This document shows, in pieces, positions 1-11,487 of a stretch of 64,000 nucleotides of DNA. Location: positions 35,623,090 through 35,687,089 of the forward strand of contig CM060180.1 in assembly GCA_030549775.1 (NCBI GenBank), written 5' to 3'. A model generated the notes under the pieces. That model did not search any database and was not told the origin of the DNA. It saw only the letters and a program-made list of their open reading frames with translations. The stretch comes from Tamarix chinensis (taxonomy: Eukaryota > Streptophyta > Magnoliopsida > Caryophyllales > Tamaricaceae). Numbering within the stretch: position 1 is the first letter of the stretch; every line of letters starts with the position of its first letter. Position numbers and translations under genes: made by a program.

Positions 1-2480
1 AGCGGGCCATTTTCTGTCCACCAGTCTAGAAAAAAGCATGTATCACGTCCTCCACACATAGACAACAAATATCTAATCCCAATCTCTCAATAGAATTATA
101 TATTTGCCTCCAAATCGAGGAGCAACCTAAGGAGCAATAAGCAGCCAACAATGAATGATGCATAAGATACTTTTTAGAGACTATCTTAACTCAAAGGCTC
201 ACATTCTGCCCAAAATATCCCAAACCAGTTTGAGAAAATTGATTTTTTTGTATCTCCTAAATGCCTTAGGCCTAGGCCCCTATTATCATTTGGAAGACAA
301 ACTTTGTTCCAACTCGGTAAATGAGTTCTATGTTTCTTTGTTGAACTACCCCAAAGGAAATAATGAATGAGTTTGTAAATCTGATTACTGATAGTCTTCG
401 AGAAGAGGTACATTTGCATATTATTAAGAGGAATAACATTCGATATAGACTGGATAAGAGTAGCTCTCCCTTCTAAGGAAAACATATTTGGCTTCCATGC
501 AAATATGGGTTTCTGAATGTGGTTTATAACATGGAGGAAAAGATTCATTGAGACTCTCCCCTCATAAAGTTTCACTCCCAAATACTTCCTTAAAGAAATT
601 TCCAAGACACACGCATAATTGAATTAATTTTTCTAGCTAGGCCATAAGGACCATTACTAGAGAAAATAATAGATGACTTCTCCAAGCTAAGCTTCTGTTC
701 GGATGATAAACAAAAATTTTGGAAGACTTCCATAATAATAGCAATTTGGCTAACTAAGGCTTGAGAAAATAACAATAATTCATCTACAAAGAACAAATGT
801 GATATCTTCGTGCCTCTCCTAGAGATGAAAAAGGGTCTCAATTTCCAGGCATCCACACTATCAAGAATTAAATAAGAAAGTTTCTCCATAAAATCAATGA
901 AAAGGTATAGGGAGATGGAGTCACCTTAGCAAATGTGACGAGTAGGGGAGAAATATTCTATTACTTTAGAATTCTAAATCACCTGTATAGAAGGAGAAGA
1001 GACACAAAACATAACCACCCAAATAAAGACATATAGGATACTAATACAACACAAGGTGTCCTCAATGAGTGTTAGTATAAGCGGTCATAGGCTTTCTCCA
1101 AATCAATATTTAGACCATAAAACCCTTAACACCTATCTTCCAAAGCATAGAAAAATTTCTTGAGCCACAATAGCATTCTATCTCGTGTGTCTACCTGGGA
1201 GGAAGCTATTTTGGTGGATACCAACGATCTTAGGCGTTGAGTAAGAACCTTAGTGAGCACCTTGTAAGCCACATTGCAAAGGACGATTAGCCTAAATTAG
1301 GTAACTGATAAAGGTCTCTCAACCTTTGGGATAAGGCAAATTATATTCTCATTGAGACTATATGGGAAGACCCCAAGGCCTCGGCCACAAAAGTAAAGGT
1401 ATCCTCCTCTGCAATTCTTCAAAACTTTTGATAAAAGTAAGGAATCCATCGAGACCTAGGATCTTGTAAGGACTCATAGAGAACAAAGCCACTTTAACCT
1501 CCTCACCAAAAAATGGGTTGACTCAAGGAGATACATTCTACATCATCCAAGGGATAGAAATGGTTGCGAAGGCCCAACCACTGTCCTTACTGCTGTTCAA
1601 CCATATACAAGGTTTTATAAAAATTCATCACCATTTTTCTTAGTCCCTCTTCATCATCAATCCACTTAACACCATCATCCTTAATTCCCAAAATCTTGTT
1701 CTTGCATCTACGGTTCAAAGTAACTAGTTGAAAGAACTTAGTGTTTCGATCTTGAAATGCCACGGTATCCATACAAGATTTTTAGAACCAAATAATGTGT
1801 TCCTATAGTAGGACATCATTGTATTCAGACACCAACTTTTTCATCATGCAAATGTGTCATGTGCAAGATGTGTGCATGTGGGTAGGGTAAATTCTAAAGA
1901 TCATTTTCAACTACTCTATCAATTTGGGATCTCACTCTTCATCCACAAGCCCTCCCATGCCATGTAAATTTGGGTCTGAGAATCCCAAATCTAAAAGTTT
2001 ACAATAACGTAGTCTATCATTAAAAATAAAGCAACAATTGAGGTGGCAAGAACAACCGCCCCTACGCACATCAAGTGAGCTAATATCATTAACATATCCC
2101 CTCATCACCAGCGGTAACAAAACATCCTTTGAAATGAAGCACAAATCATCCCACAACTCATCCCTTACAATAACTAATGGTGATGCATAAATTCCCATAA
2201 AAAGGAAGGGTCGTTGGGAGTCAATACGAACATGAGCAGGGATCATCTGATGAGCGGACCCAAGGATTGAAAGAGAAACCCTATCCTCTCACCATAACAA
2301 CCAAACACCTCCAAAAAATGCCAAAGCTTCAAATCTAGCATTACCTTAGAAAAAAAGTTTCCTAATGACCTAATTGGCATGCACATAACTAATTCTTGTC
2401 TCAACAAGAACCACAATAATTGGATTAACTTGCCATATTATATCATGAAAACAAAGAAGGAATGTATTGTTCCCCATGCC
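1..2480 (-). pseudogene. LINE ORF2 remnant (endonuclease and reverse transcriptase)
   Basis: Minus-strand fragments match the plant LINE ORF2 layout. An ETRI-like endonuclease motif lies near 2400. The stretch 2246-1932 holds the second endonuclease block, where the usual GDFN reads GYVN. The 1772-1587 piece has the DRNTKFF linker typical of these proteins. Sequence near 1320-1230 corresponds to the IPK...RPI...CNVAYK palm entry. The stretch 889-590 contains the catalytic loop, reading FFVDE where active elements have FADD. The 605-186 piece has the KYLGV and W..VCLP..RGLGLR blocks. Catalytic residues are replaced and several frames are interrupted, so no active enzyme could be made. Confidence 0.8.
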
Positions 2481-3226
2481 TTAGATATTCCATAAGATAA
2501 TTTTAGAAGTGTTCTCCATCAAAACAAAACCATTATGGCTGGGGGAGGGTAGGAGAAGGCCCCCCTCCTCCATCATCACCTTATTGCTACACTAAACTCA
2601 ATGGTCCCTCTTTCAAAAGCAAAGTTTTGAGGTGGGACAAAAATTCGTGCTTAGTTTTACCTATGTAATTTATCTATGTGGACATTAACAAGGTGGATCC
2701 CTTACAACTGGACTTAGTTGTCTTGCTGCTATTTACTCTTTTACCCCTTTCTCCACTTGTTGGACGAGTGGTTGTAGAGGCTTCCCCACCATCAAAAGAG
2801 ATAATATTCACTTGGGACACTTCTTACGCTTGTGTTGGACCCCCACATCACTTGTTTCCTTGTGGACCTCCCTCCTAGCGTGTATTGGGGCTTCCATTGG
2901 ATCTATAGGAGTAGAGGCTACTATCTTGGGAGTAGATTCATGGTACAACTCCTCAAGACCCTCAGACTCATCCTCCAAGTTTTGCATAAGTGAAAAGGTA
3001 GAGCCCATGGGCGCAGGCTTGCCAGGTATGTTTGTTGGGGTTATCTATAAGCTTTAGCTTTATCCACCGCAAAATGGGCTCATTCATATCTAGTGGGTTG
3101 GTGATTGAGCTTAGCCTTATTTCTTATATTAGCTACCAAAATCCAAGGCCCGTAAGGTTTTGAGTTTTCTCTTTCATCCCTAGTTGCAGTGTTAACCTTC
3201 TCGACTTCTCTAGCTTGAGTTGCTTC

Positions 3227-3601
3227 TTATTCTTTACATGCCATCACTTCTGGGCTTATCGAGTAATCAAATTGCAAGATTCCTACCATACCACAATGAA
3301 AGCATATGGTAAGGATAAATTTATACTCGATCGTGCACAATTTATTGCCTAAGAAAAACTTTGGCAACAAAGGTTTCCCAAAGTTAACCTCCATTGTTAA
3401 TCGAACAAATCTACCTTTAACAACATGGTGTGTATGTGAATCTAATATGATAAACCTGCCAATTAAGTCTCCAATATAGTGAAGTTTTTCTTTATTTTCA
3501 AAAAAATCAATTGGAACACCTGGTATACGAAGCCATACCACTGTGGATTTGATTGAGGAGTCCGAGACATCAAACTCCCGTGACCACTTTTGCACTGTCA
3601 A
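3227..3601 (-). pseudogene. LINE ORF1 fragment (DUF4283-like RNA-binding and broken zinc knuckle)
   Basis: The 124-residue minus frame has the VVWLRIPGVPI...IGDLIG...GRFVRLTMEV...EY..ICFHCG pattern of plant LINE ORF1 proteins. This family binds element RNA through a DUF4283-like domain followed by a CCHC knuckle. The knuckle keeps CFHC but the following His and last Cys are not in place. The N-terminal part resumes on the far side of the MITE at about 4202-4480, where LGKNL, KLR.MW and DNDFFLVKF-like words can be read in broken frames. Confidence 0.75.
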
Positions 3602-3619
3602 CTAATGTTGGAAGATAGT

Positions 3620-3627
3620 CCAAGGAC
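3620..3627. repeat. 8-bp target-site duplication, left copy
   Basis: CCAAGGAC directly precedes the MITE; the identical word follows it at 4194-4201. Eight bases is the hAT superfamily target-duplication length. Confidence 0.9.
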
Positions 3628-4193
3628 TAGGGATGTCAATGGGTCGGGTCTGGATCGGGTCCATCCATATCCAAACCCGGACCTGTTTATATTACCTAGA
3701 CCCAAACCCGACCTAGACCTATCGGGTCACACAAATTCAGACCCAGACCCAGATCCCCCGGGTTTAGCGGGTAAACGAGTCCTAAATGGGTCCCGTTATT
3801 TATTAAAAAAATCTATGTAAATACAAATACATTTATGTTTTATATAACTTAATATGCATTTTTTGTTAAAAAAACCTCCAAGTGAAAAAATAAATATATT
3901 AAAATAGTTGCGTTAACTTTTCAAATGGTGTATTAATGCTTTTAGAATATAATATTGTACATATTGCTTATAAAGTAAATATACAAAAATAAAATTAAAA
4001 AAAATAAATAAGGATCTCAAATAAGATTATGACAATAATGACAAATATAATATTAGTATGTATTTATATATGTATATATATATGGATCCAGATCCAGACC
4101 CATTAAGATATATATGGATCCAAACCCAAACTAGCTAAAAATAAGGCAGGTCTAGTGGGTCTAGGTCGGGTCCGAGACCCATTGCCATCCCTA
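3628..4193. mobile_element. hAT-type MITE, 566 bp, inside the LINE
   Basis: The element begins TAGGGATGTCAATGGGTC and ends with the inverted complement TAGGGATGGCAATGGGTC, one mismatch in 18. It is flanked by perfect 8-bp direct repeats (CCAAGGAC). The ends are rich in GGGT/ACCC words and the interior is AT-rich, with no coding frame. Terminal TAGGG and an 8-bp duplication are typical of non-autonomous hAT elements. Its position inside LINE ORF1 shows that it inserted after the LINE. Confidence 0.92.
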
Positions 4194-4201
4194 CCAAGGA
4201 C
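4194..4201. repeat. 8-bp target-site duplication, right copy
   Basis: CCAAGGAC, identical to 3620-3627. Confidence 0.9.
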
Positions 4202-5142
4202 CACCACTAAAGACATAGTTATAGTAAAAAAAATTCCAAAATTTCACCAAGAAAAAGTCATTGTCCAGTTCATAGGATCCATCCAAAATCCACATGTCCC
4301 TCAATTTATAAGAGATTTTCTAGTATCTTAGGTTCTTGCCTAGGAGTTTAACAATAAGGCAACACTAGTAAGGTTTCTCATCTCCCTCTTTTTGGCAGTA
4401 GTGAAAAAAATTTAGGGGGGGCATTCCAAAATTTACTACCAAAAAAATTTCATTTGTAGAGTTAAGAGCACAAGCTACAACAATAAAAACAAATGGTGTT
4501 ACCCCCACACTTAGTACAAGTCCGGTTTCCTATATCATTTTCATACCAAGTGCTAAGGTTGAAATCATTACTCCGCTTAAATTAATAACATGATTACAGA
4601 AATCAAAATAGAGAGAACGTTAGATAAATACCATGCTAATGAAAACAACATCAGTAGTTTACAACTCAAGAGAAAAATTACAGGAGGACATAAGGGTCCA
4701 AATATAAACGAAAATAAGATAGTAATAGAGACACCAGATAGTCCTACGCTCTCAAATCTGAACTACTTGCATTTGAATGAACTCGGAGGCTGACCTGAAA
4801 AGTCCACTGCCCATTGAATAGCTAGGGGCCCACGAGAATGAATCCTTTAGTACTACGATACTAAGCAACCCTTTATACCAAACTAATATGATAAAATAAC
4901 ATGGAATACATGCAAGGCATACAACTAACATGGTATAAGACATATACATATACATACGATGATTGAGATACAATAATCATTTAGATAATCAAATTCCATC
5001 AAGGTTACATACTACTCATATTCATTCATCTGAAACAATTGAACTTACCAATGAACATCTCAGAGATACTCTCTGAAGTAATAGTTAAATCCCAACTTCA
5101 GCATAATTCATGTCTCAGCATAAATCCCAACCGATTATATAC

Positions 5143-5250
5143 ATCATAGGTATGTTCACCGGTACAACATAATAAAGTATATAACATCATAGGTATACTT
5201 ATAGGTACAACATAATAAGATTCATAAAATCATAGGTATACTCGCATACA
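5143..5250. repeat. 43-bp tandem repeat, about 2.5 copies
   Basis: The word ATCATAGGTAT begins at 5143, 5186 and 5229, exactly 43 bases apart. Each of the first two is followed by a conserved GGTACAACATAATAA block; the third copy is cut short. Confidence 0.8.
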
Positions 5251-5261
5251 TAATACCAACA

Positions 5262-5416
5262 CAAGTAGACATGAAGGCTGCTACCAAAACCACAGGTAGA
5301 CACGAAGGCTGCTACCGAAACAACAGGTAGGCATGAAGGCTACTACTAAAACTATAGATAGGCAAAAAGGCTACTACCGAAACCACAGGCAGGCACGAAG
5401 GCTGCTACCGAACAAT
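5262..5416. repeat. 31-bp tandem repeat, 5 copies
   Basis: Five successive 31-base units of the form CAGGTAGGCACGAAGGCTGC followed by TACCGAAACCA. Copies differ by a few bases. The unit is not a multiple of three and lies in no open frame. Confidence 0.85.
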
Positions 5417-6734
5417 CCAGTAACCCGATAATCATTATTTCAATCAAATCATATCATTTCCATTTTAATTTACTTTCTCAAGGGGAGATCAATCAACCTG
5501 AAGACATAAAGGTACTCAAATCATACCGGTGCAATAAGGCAACACAATATCCTACCGACTATCAACTTAAGGACGCAAATGTATCCTGGTCGCACTGGTA
5601 TATAAAGGTAACACAGTACCCTACCGACAAGGACACCTAATCCATAAGTATGCATACCCCCTATCATTCCGCATAACAGAATAGAGTAAGATGTAGGGCC
5701 TGACTAGGGCACTAAGGCACACCAGCAAAAATCCATAATATCAACCATGGGCTAATCCACGTCCTTAGGGTAGCGACCCTTGAGGAGCCATCATTCTCAA
5801 TCTCGAGGTCTTTCACTTTAAGTATTAGTATTTTATTAAGGTGATCACGAAATCACATACAATACAAATAAATCTAATTTTCATATTTAACCATTTTTAT
5901 TTATTTCCAATCATCTGAGAAAACCATAATCAAGGTCAACATCGAGGCCAACATTAAAATATACTAAGGTCATCCTAGGCTCAATTATTCACATCTGGAC
6001 ACTTTAAGTCAAAAATGACCAAAATACCCATGAGACCAAAATTCCCAGATGATCATATGTTTAAATACTAATTCTATTTTATTTATTAATTTGTCATGAA
6101 AAGACTAAAAAACCATAAATAAATTATTTATTATGCGATTTAAATTATAAGATATGTCAAATGACCATTTTGTCCTTATACATAATTTTGCACACAAAAT
6201 CCTTTTTCGCACCTTTAATCCATCCAAAACACATACTCACATACTCAACAATAGTTAATACATATTAGACATAATTTTTAGGTTAAATATCATAATACAA
6301 AAAAATGACTAAATTGCCCCTAGGGCAAACATCCATAATAATTATTCCATAATTATATCTAAGCCTGCTAAACCTATTATTTTATAGATAATTATCATAC
6401 AGATTATTTTTCCATCATTTTAATCATTTTAATCATTCTTTCATACTCGACATAATTTACATCAGATAACATGCTCGTTTTATCCATTTTCATGATAATA
6501 ATAATTAACATATAATTATAACGTAACAAATCATATTTAACATACTTCATACACTGAAAACCCTAATGTGTCGTCAAACAATATTTATCATTTTAATAGA
6601 GTATAACATTTACCTGAATTCCAGCAAAAAAATGCAAAAATAGTGGTATCTTACTAAAATTATCGAATCCCGCTAATCAACATTTCATGCCTAAAAATAA
6701 TACCGAAATTACCGAATTAATATCTATCAGATAG

Positions 6735-6754
6735 AATAATAATAATAATAATAA
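6735..6754. repeat. (AAT)n microsatellite
   Basis: About six AAT units in AT-rich non-coding DNA. Confidence 0.8.
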
Positions 6755-6839
6755 AATATTTATTTTTAAAAAATTACTAAAATACCCTTACATTTACTAT
6801 GGGTACTAAAATTTTACAAAATCCAAACATTTCTCATGT

Positions 6840-7660
6840 TGCAAGCGCAGTGTGAGCCTCGGGAAAAATGGGAGAGGGCTGGACGGCTGCAAGGGCTGCA
6901 AGGGTGAGGTAGGGAAATGGGTGTAGGGTGGCAGGGAAGGTGGTGCTACTGGCTGGAGGTGATGGTTGGTGGCTGTTGCGGCTGCAGTAGAGGCGACTAG
7001 TTGGATGCATGCATGGGTAGGGGATAAGGGAGAAGAGGAAGAAGGCAGGGGTCCGGTGGTGGAGCTGTGGCTATTGGTGGCTGGGCTTGGCTGGTATTCG
7101 ACGGTGGTAGGCGGTGTTTTGCAGGCTGAGGTGGCTGCTGGGTGCTGTTGGGTTGAGGGTGATGGGCGGGTTGTGCAGGCTGAGGTAGGCTACTAAGATG
7201 GTAAGAAAACCAAACAAAGGAGAGAGGGGAGGAGGATGCTATGGGGGTACTGGCTGGATGGGGAAGGCTTGGGCTGGGGTTGCACGAGATGGTGGTGGCT
7301 GGGCTGGAAAAATTCAAACAAAATAGAGAGAGAGGGAAGAGGTTGGGAGGTTGGTGATGGTGAAGGTTGGTGGTGATGGGCAGCGGTCAGGAGCTGTATT
7401 GGGTATTGAAGGGGCAGAGAAAGGAAGTGGGTAGGGGGATGCGATGGATGGGGAAGGCAGGAGAATGGTGGAGTTGGTGCGCTAGGGTGGGCGTGCGTGG
7501 TTGCTGGTTGGGAGGGCTGGGGTTGGTGCGCCAAAAGGGATGAGGGTTGTTTGGGTTGATTGGGGCTAGGGTTGTGAGAAGATACATATGGAAATGGAGA
7601 AGGTTGAGGAGCTAGGAGTATACGTGTGTGAGCATGCGGAGAGGGGGTGAGGTGAGTTAG
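6840..7660. other. G-rich/pyrimidine-skewed tract
   Basis: The top strand is dominated by GG, GGT, GGCTGG and GAGAGG words for about 800 bases; the bottom strand is correspondingly C- and CT-rich. Overlapping open frames on both strands give only low-complexity Pro, Ser, His, Gly or Val runs and no domain. The strand asymmetry resembles a transcribed 5' leader or the R-U5 part of an LTR read on the minus strand. Confidence 0.5.
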
Positions 7661-8251
7661 TGGAGGGTTGCTGTTAGGAGTCGGGAAGTGAAGGGGCTAT
7701 GTATAGCGTGTGTAAGTACGTATAAATGCGGAGGTGATGGTAGCATGTATATGTATGTATGAATGCAGAAATTGTAGCGTGAGGTAAGGAGTTGAGGGAG
7801 ACAAAGAGAGTGATTGGGGGAGAGAATTGGGGCAAGCAATGGGTAAATTTAGTTGGGTAAAAATGGTAGGATAAAATAGGTAAATTTTATTTATTTAGTT
7901 TTATATTTAATTTGGATAAGTTAGGGTATCATATAGAAAAATAATTTAAAAAAAATATCCGGATTAGGATAGGTTTAAAAATGGTCGGAAAAAGTAAAAT
8001 AATTGGAAATAAATTTTTGGACATTATTTTTGGGTTATGGATCAAAAGTTTATTAGTAAAATAATTTAGAATAAGATTTAAGGGTATAACTAGGATTAAA
8101 TTAAATAATCCAATTTCTATTAAAATTTTAACCTGATTAAATTTATACTTAAACCATTGAAATAATACGAAAATAATAACACTTTTAAATTAAACCTCAT
8201 ATAATAATAATTATAACTAATCATATAATTATTAATTTATAATTAAGATTT

Positions 8252-8636
8252 TTAAAAACGAAGTATTATAATTCAACATTAGGAATATCCCTATCATCAT
8301 AAAAGTTATTGTCAAAGGAAGCATCATATTCATCCCATTTTATCCCTTCCGTCTGTGAGTAAATCACTTTTGAAACTTGGCTTACCAGCGCCTCACAAAA
8401 ACTCCAAATTATAGTGGTAAATCCTTCACTATTCTAAGCATATCCATCAATTCCTCTTGATTTAATGTTCGATACATATGATCCTTGTTTTCGACCTCCA
8501 TATCGCGAGAAACAAATCGCAAGGGAGACATCAGCATACGACACTTCTTTCCATCTACATACCACCTTTCAGGAGAGGATGGATGATTAGGGAGAGAAGA
8601 GTATCGAGAGAAGATTGGATTCGTGTGGGATAGCAT
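8252..8636 (-). pseudogene. Fragment of an unidentified protein-coding sequence, frameshifted
   Basis: Two adjacent minus-strand frames look like real protein. The first (8636-8409, 75 aa) starts with ATG and includes ERWYVDGKKCRMLMSPLRF, then YRTLNQEELMDMLRIVKDL. It stops at 8409. A second frame just downstream (about 8408-8252) reads WSFCEALVSQVSKVIY, then EGIKWDEYDASFDNNFYDD, and ends at a TAA. The second lies in another frame with no clear intron between, so this looks like one reading frame broken by an indel. I do not recognise the family. The lack of obvious exons around it suggests a captured or retro-copied gene fragment rather than a working gene. Confidence 0.45.
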
Positions 8637-8639
8637 TCA

Positions 8640-9690
8640 GAATTTTGAGCAAAAACCTTACTTTGTTCTTCTTTTTTTTAACACGTGAGTTGCCTCAACT
8701 CAAGCTACCGTTTCACACATTTATTCATCCTTTCATTGTCCGTAAAAAAAATTTCATCTGTCATTCATCCCCTATATTCTTCATCTTTGTGTTTCTCTAC
8801 ACTTATGCTCTCTCATTTTCATCTTAGCATTCAATTGTAGATCTTGTTTCAAATTTTGACTTATGTTTTCCTTTGCTACTTTCCCCATGCTTCTAGGCAT
8901 TGTTACACCTACCATGAGTTTGTGGTTTTGTGAAGACGTTGGATATTCATGATGTCGTTTTGGTAATGGCTCTAATCCTTGGTTAGTGTTGATTATTATA
9001 CTGAAGATAAAGCTATAACATATTTAAATAAATGTATCCGCAGCTTTTAAACAACAATTAAATTAAAAATTATTGAGGATTTGTAACTATTTAGAATAAT
9101 AGTAGAATTTTAACTAATTTAAATTTGTAACATATTGTGATAAAACTTAGTAACTGATCTCTATCAGTATTTACTGAGGAAATTGATATAGAATGTTTGT
9201 TACAAAATAAGTCGATTTAATTGATGAAATCATAGAAAAAGAGAAATTATAGAAATTTACATATTAATTGTAAACTTTTTTTTGTAAAAGCTAGGAAATT
9301 AGCATTCTAAACTCTTATTATAACTTAGATGTACTCTGAGATCAACTAGATTGTATAATTAATAAATATAAATAGTAATTGTTATATCCTTAACAATTGA
9401 TAAATATGTAACAACTTAAGTAAATAATTAATGAGAGGTGCTCATTCATATTGCATCCTTCTATTTGATACAATTCTAATTTATTTATTATAGTTTTACA
9501 TTTAGTTTACTATTAACCATATTGGTAAGTTTAATACATATAGTTTACTATTAACCATATTTGGTAAGTTTAATGGATTTTATGTAGGAGTATGTAATTT
9601 AAATTTATTTCTAGGTCGGATATATATATTTTTTGCCGCAAAAGACTGGATATGGATGGATATAAGTACAATGATTATTATTATTTTTTA
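8640..9690. other. AT-rich intergenic DNA
   Basis: No gene or element boundaries recognised. The only structure seen is a 38-bp tandem duplication at 9503-9578. Confidence 0.6.
9503..9578. repeat. 38-bp tandem duplication
   Basis: The words TAGTTTACTATTAACCATAT and GGTAAGTTTAAT occur in order in two adjacent copies beginning at 9503 and 9541; one T is inserted in the second. Confidence 0.8.
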
Positions 9691-10076
9691 TGAAAATTAT
9701 GAACCAAGGAAGAAATATTTAGGGTTTGTTCCAATTAAGCAAGACACGTTTTGAATTTACAATAAAGAAAGAAATGTTTAACATTTGTTTCAATGAATGA
9801 ATTTCTTTATTAAAATAATATTATGTTTGTATAAATACAATATTTAAAATATTACAAATATATGCATACAATTACATTTATTAATACTTACATATTTTGT
9901 ATATTGTCTAAATTAATTTAATATAAAATCATTTTATTTCTTGCTAATGGTATAATTTTTTTATTTTCTTAATTTATATTTCTTATTTAATATTTTTATA
10001 ACTAAAAATTAAAAATAATTAATATTAATATATTAAAAAAACTTAAAAATTTAAAAAAGTTAAATAATTTAAAAAT

Positions 10077-10082
<6 letters not shown>

Positions 10083-10148
<66 letters not shown>
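10083..10148. repeat. (CT)n(TA)n compound microsatellite
   Basis: About 19 CT units run directly into about 13 TA units. It is likely to be length-polymorphic. Confidence 0.95.
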
Positions 10149-10149
<1 letters not shown>

Positions 10150-11025
10150 TTTTCTCTAATTCCAAAATTTTGATTATTTTGAGTTGTACAATTGATGGTA
10201 TTTTTGAGGTATAATCTTTAAATTTTTTATTTCATATTTTGTTTTCATAACATGTTAATTGAATGTTCTTATCTGTATGCAACTATCATACTAGTTAATT
10301 GAATCCAAATCTTAACCGATAATGCTCCTATAATTATATTTATGTCTACGCTCTCTATAGTATTTTGCATAAAATATTTTTAACTAAAAAACTTCACATT
10401 TTTTTTCTTGAAACTTTCACCTAACATTGTTATTATTTAATGTGTGTAATCAATTAACATTTTCTTTCATCTCCGATGTACTTAGTCAATATATGTGGTA
10501 AAAAAATCCCTTTTTTTTAGTTCGTTAAAATTGAGGTTGAGAAAAGTTTTTGAGTTTGTGTGCCTAAAGTGGAGAAAAATTTATTTTTTATTTTATATTT
10601 ATATTTTGTAGGAGAAAATATAGGATGGGAAAATAAGGGGAGGATGACAGATACATGAGTAGTAATGATACTTCAATCAATTAGTTTTTTAATAACATTT
10701 AATTCAATAACATTGTTTCATAATTGAGTAATTGACAAAGTGAGACAATTGTTAAGGTGTTTTTTTTAATAGCAAAGGTAGTTTTAAAAAAACAATAGTT
10801 CAATAGAATAGGGTAGGTAATAGTTTAGATATAAATGATATAAATAAATTATTTATGTATTCAATATAACTATATATAATCTATATAATATGGATAAAAA
10901 ATTGAATAGAAAAATTAGATAAAAAAAAATTAGGATAAATTTCATTTAGATACCTTGATATTTGACTTGATATTTTTTAGGTACCATATGTTTCTAAAAA
11001 TCCCACTTAGGTATGTCTACATTTA

Positions 11026-11487
11026 GGCTCCGTTTGGATTGGGGTGAATCGAGGTAGGGGTAAACATTAAAAATTAACCTAGGTGAAGGGAATGGAGGTG
11101 AATCGGGGTGAATATTTTAAAATTCTGTTTGGATGATATTAACCTAACCTGGGTGAATCGGGGTGAATGTTTTAAGATTTTCGTTTAAATTGAGATGAAT
11201 AAAGATTATAATAATAAAATAAATGATATTTATACCCTTATAATAAATAAATAAGTCATATTGAGGGGTATTTTGGTCCTATCAAGTCAAAAATTTACTT
11301 ATTCTTTCACCTTCACCTCCGTTACCCCCGAAATCGGAGGTTAATAAAAACGAGGTTAATCGAGGTGAATGGAGGTGAAACATTAACCTCGATTCACCCA
11401 GGTAAAATTATTAACCTGATACCCAAACGGGGTGAATCAATTCATTCACCTCCATTAACCTCCTTCCACCCCAAAACAAACAGACCA
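11026..11487. mobile_element. Tourist/PIF-Harbinger-like MITE, 462 bp
   Basis: The left end GGCTCCGTTTGGATTGGGGTG and the inverted right end GGTCTGTTTGTTTTGGGGTG match through GTTTG and TTGGGGTG. The direct repeat TTA flanks both sides (11023-11025 and 11488-11490), the usual target for this superfamily. The interior repeats GGTGAATCGGGGTGAAT-like words and their complements, so the transcript could fold on itself. No coding frame. Confidence 0.75.

Larger units (their letters stand above)
1..4480 (-). mobile_element. Degenerate L1-type LINE, cut by the window edge and split by a MITE
   Basis: Reading the minus strand from about 4480 down to 1 gives, in order, pieces of LINE ORF1 (about 4480-4202 and 3601-3227), the endonuclease (about 2480-1932), a linker (1772-1587), reverse transcriptase (about 1320-186) and the start of the C-terminal region, which runs off the left edge. 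This is the usual plant L1 order. All frames are broken by stops and frameshifts, so the copy is old and inactive. A hAT-type MITE at 3628-4193 separates the two ORF1 pieces. The 3' end and poly(A) tail lie outside the window. Confidence 0.85.
4481..8250. other. Non-coding, repeat-like block, possibly a decayed long LTR
   Basis: No convincing gene. The block contains two tandem arrays (5143-5250 and 5262-5416), AT-rich sequence (5.8-6.8 kb) and a strongly G-rich top strand (6.84-7.66 kb) whose Pro/Ser/His-rich minus frames look like composition artefacts. A CT-rich minus-strand stretch followed by AT-rich sequence and short internal tandem repeats recalls the long LTRs of plant Ty3/gypsy elements in minus orientation. 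I could not find LTR ends, a target duplication, a primer site or a partner copy, so this remains a guess. Confidence 0.3.

Noticed and set aside
5262..5416. Possible CRISPR-like array
   Set aside because: The 31-bp units are directly adjacent with no spacers, and the context is a plant nuclear genome; it is an ordinary tandem repeat.
6966..7587. Several overlapping Pro/Ser/His- or Gly/Val-rich open frames on both strands
   Set aside because: They follow the G-rich composition of the strand, show no domain, and frames on both strands are equally open.
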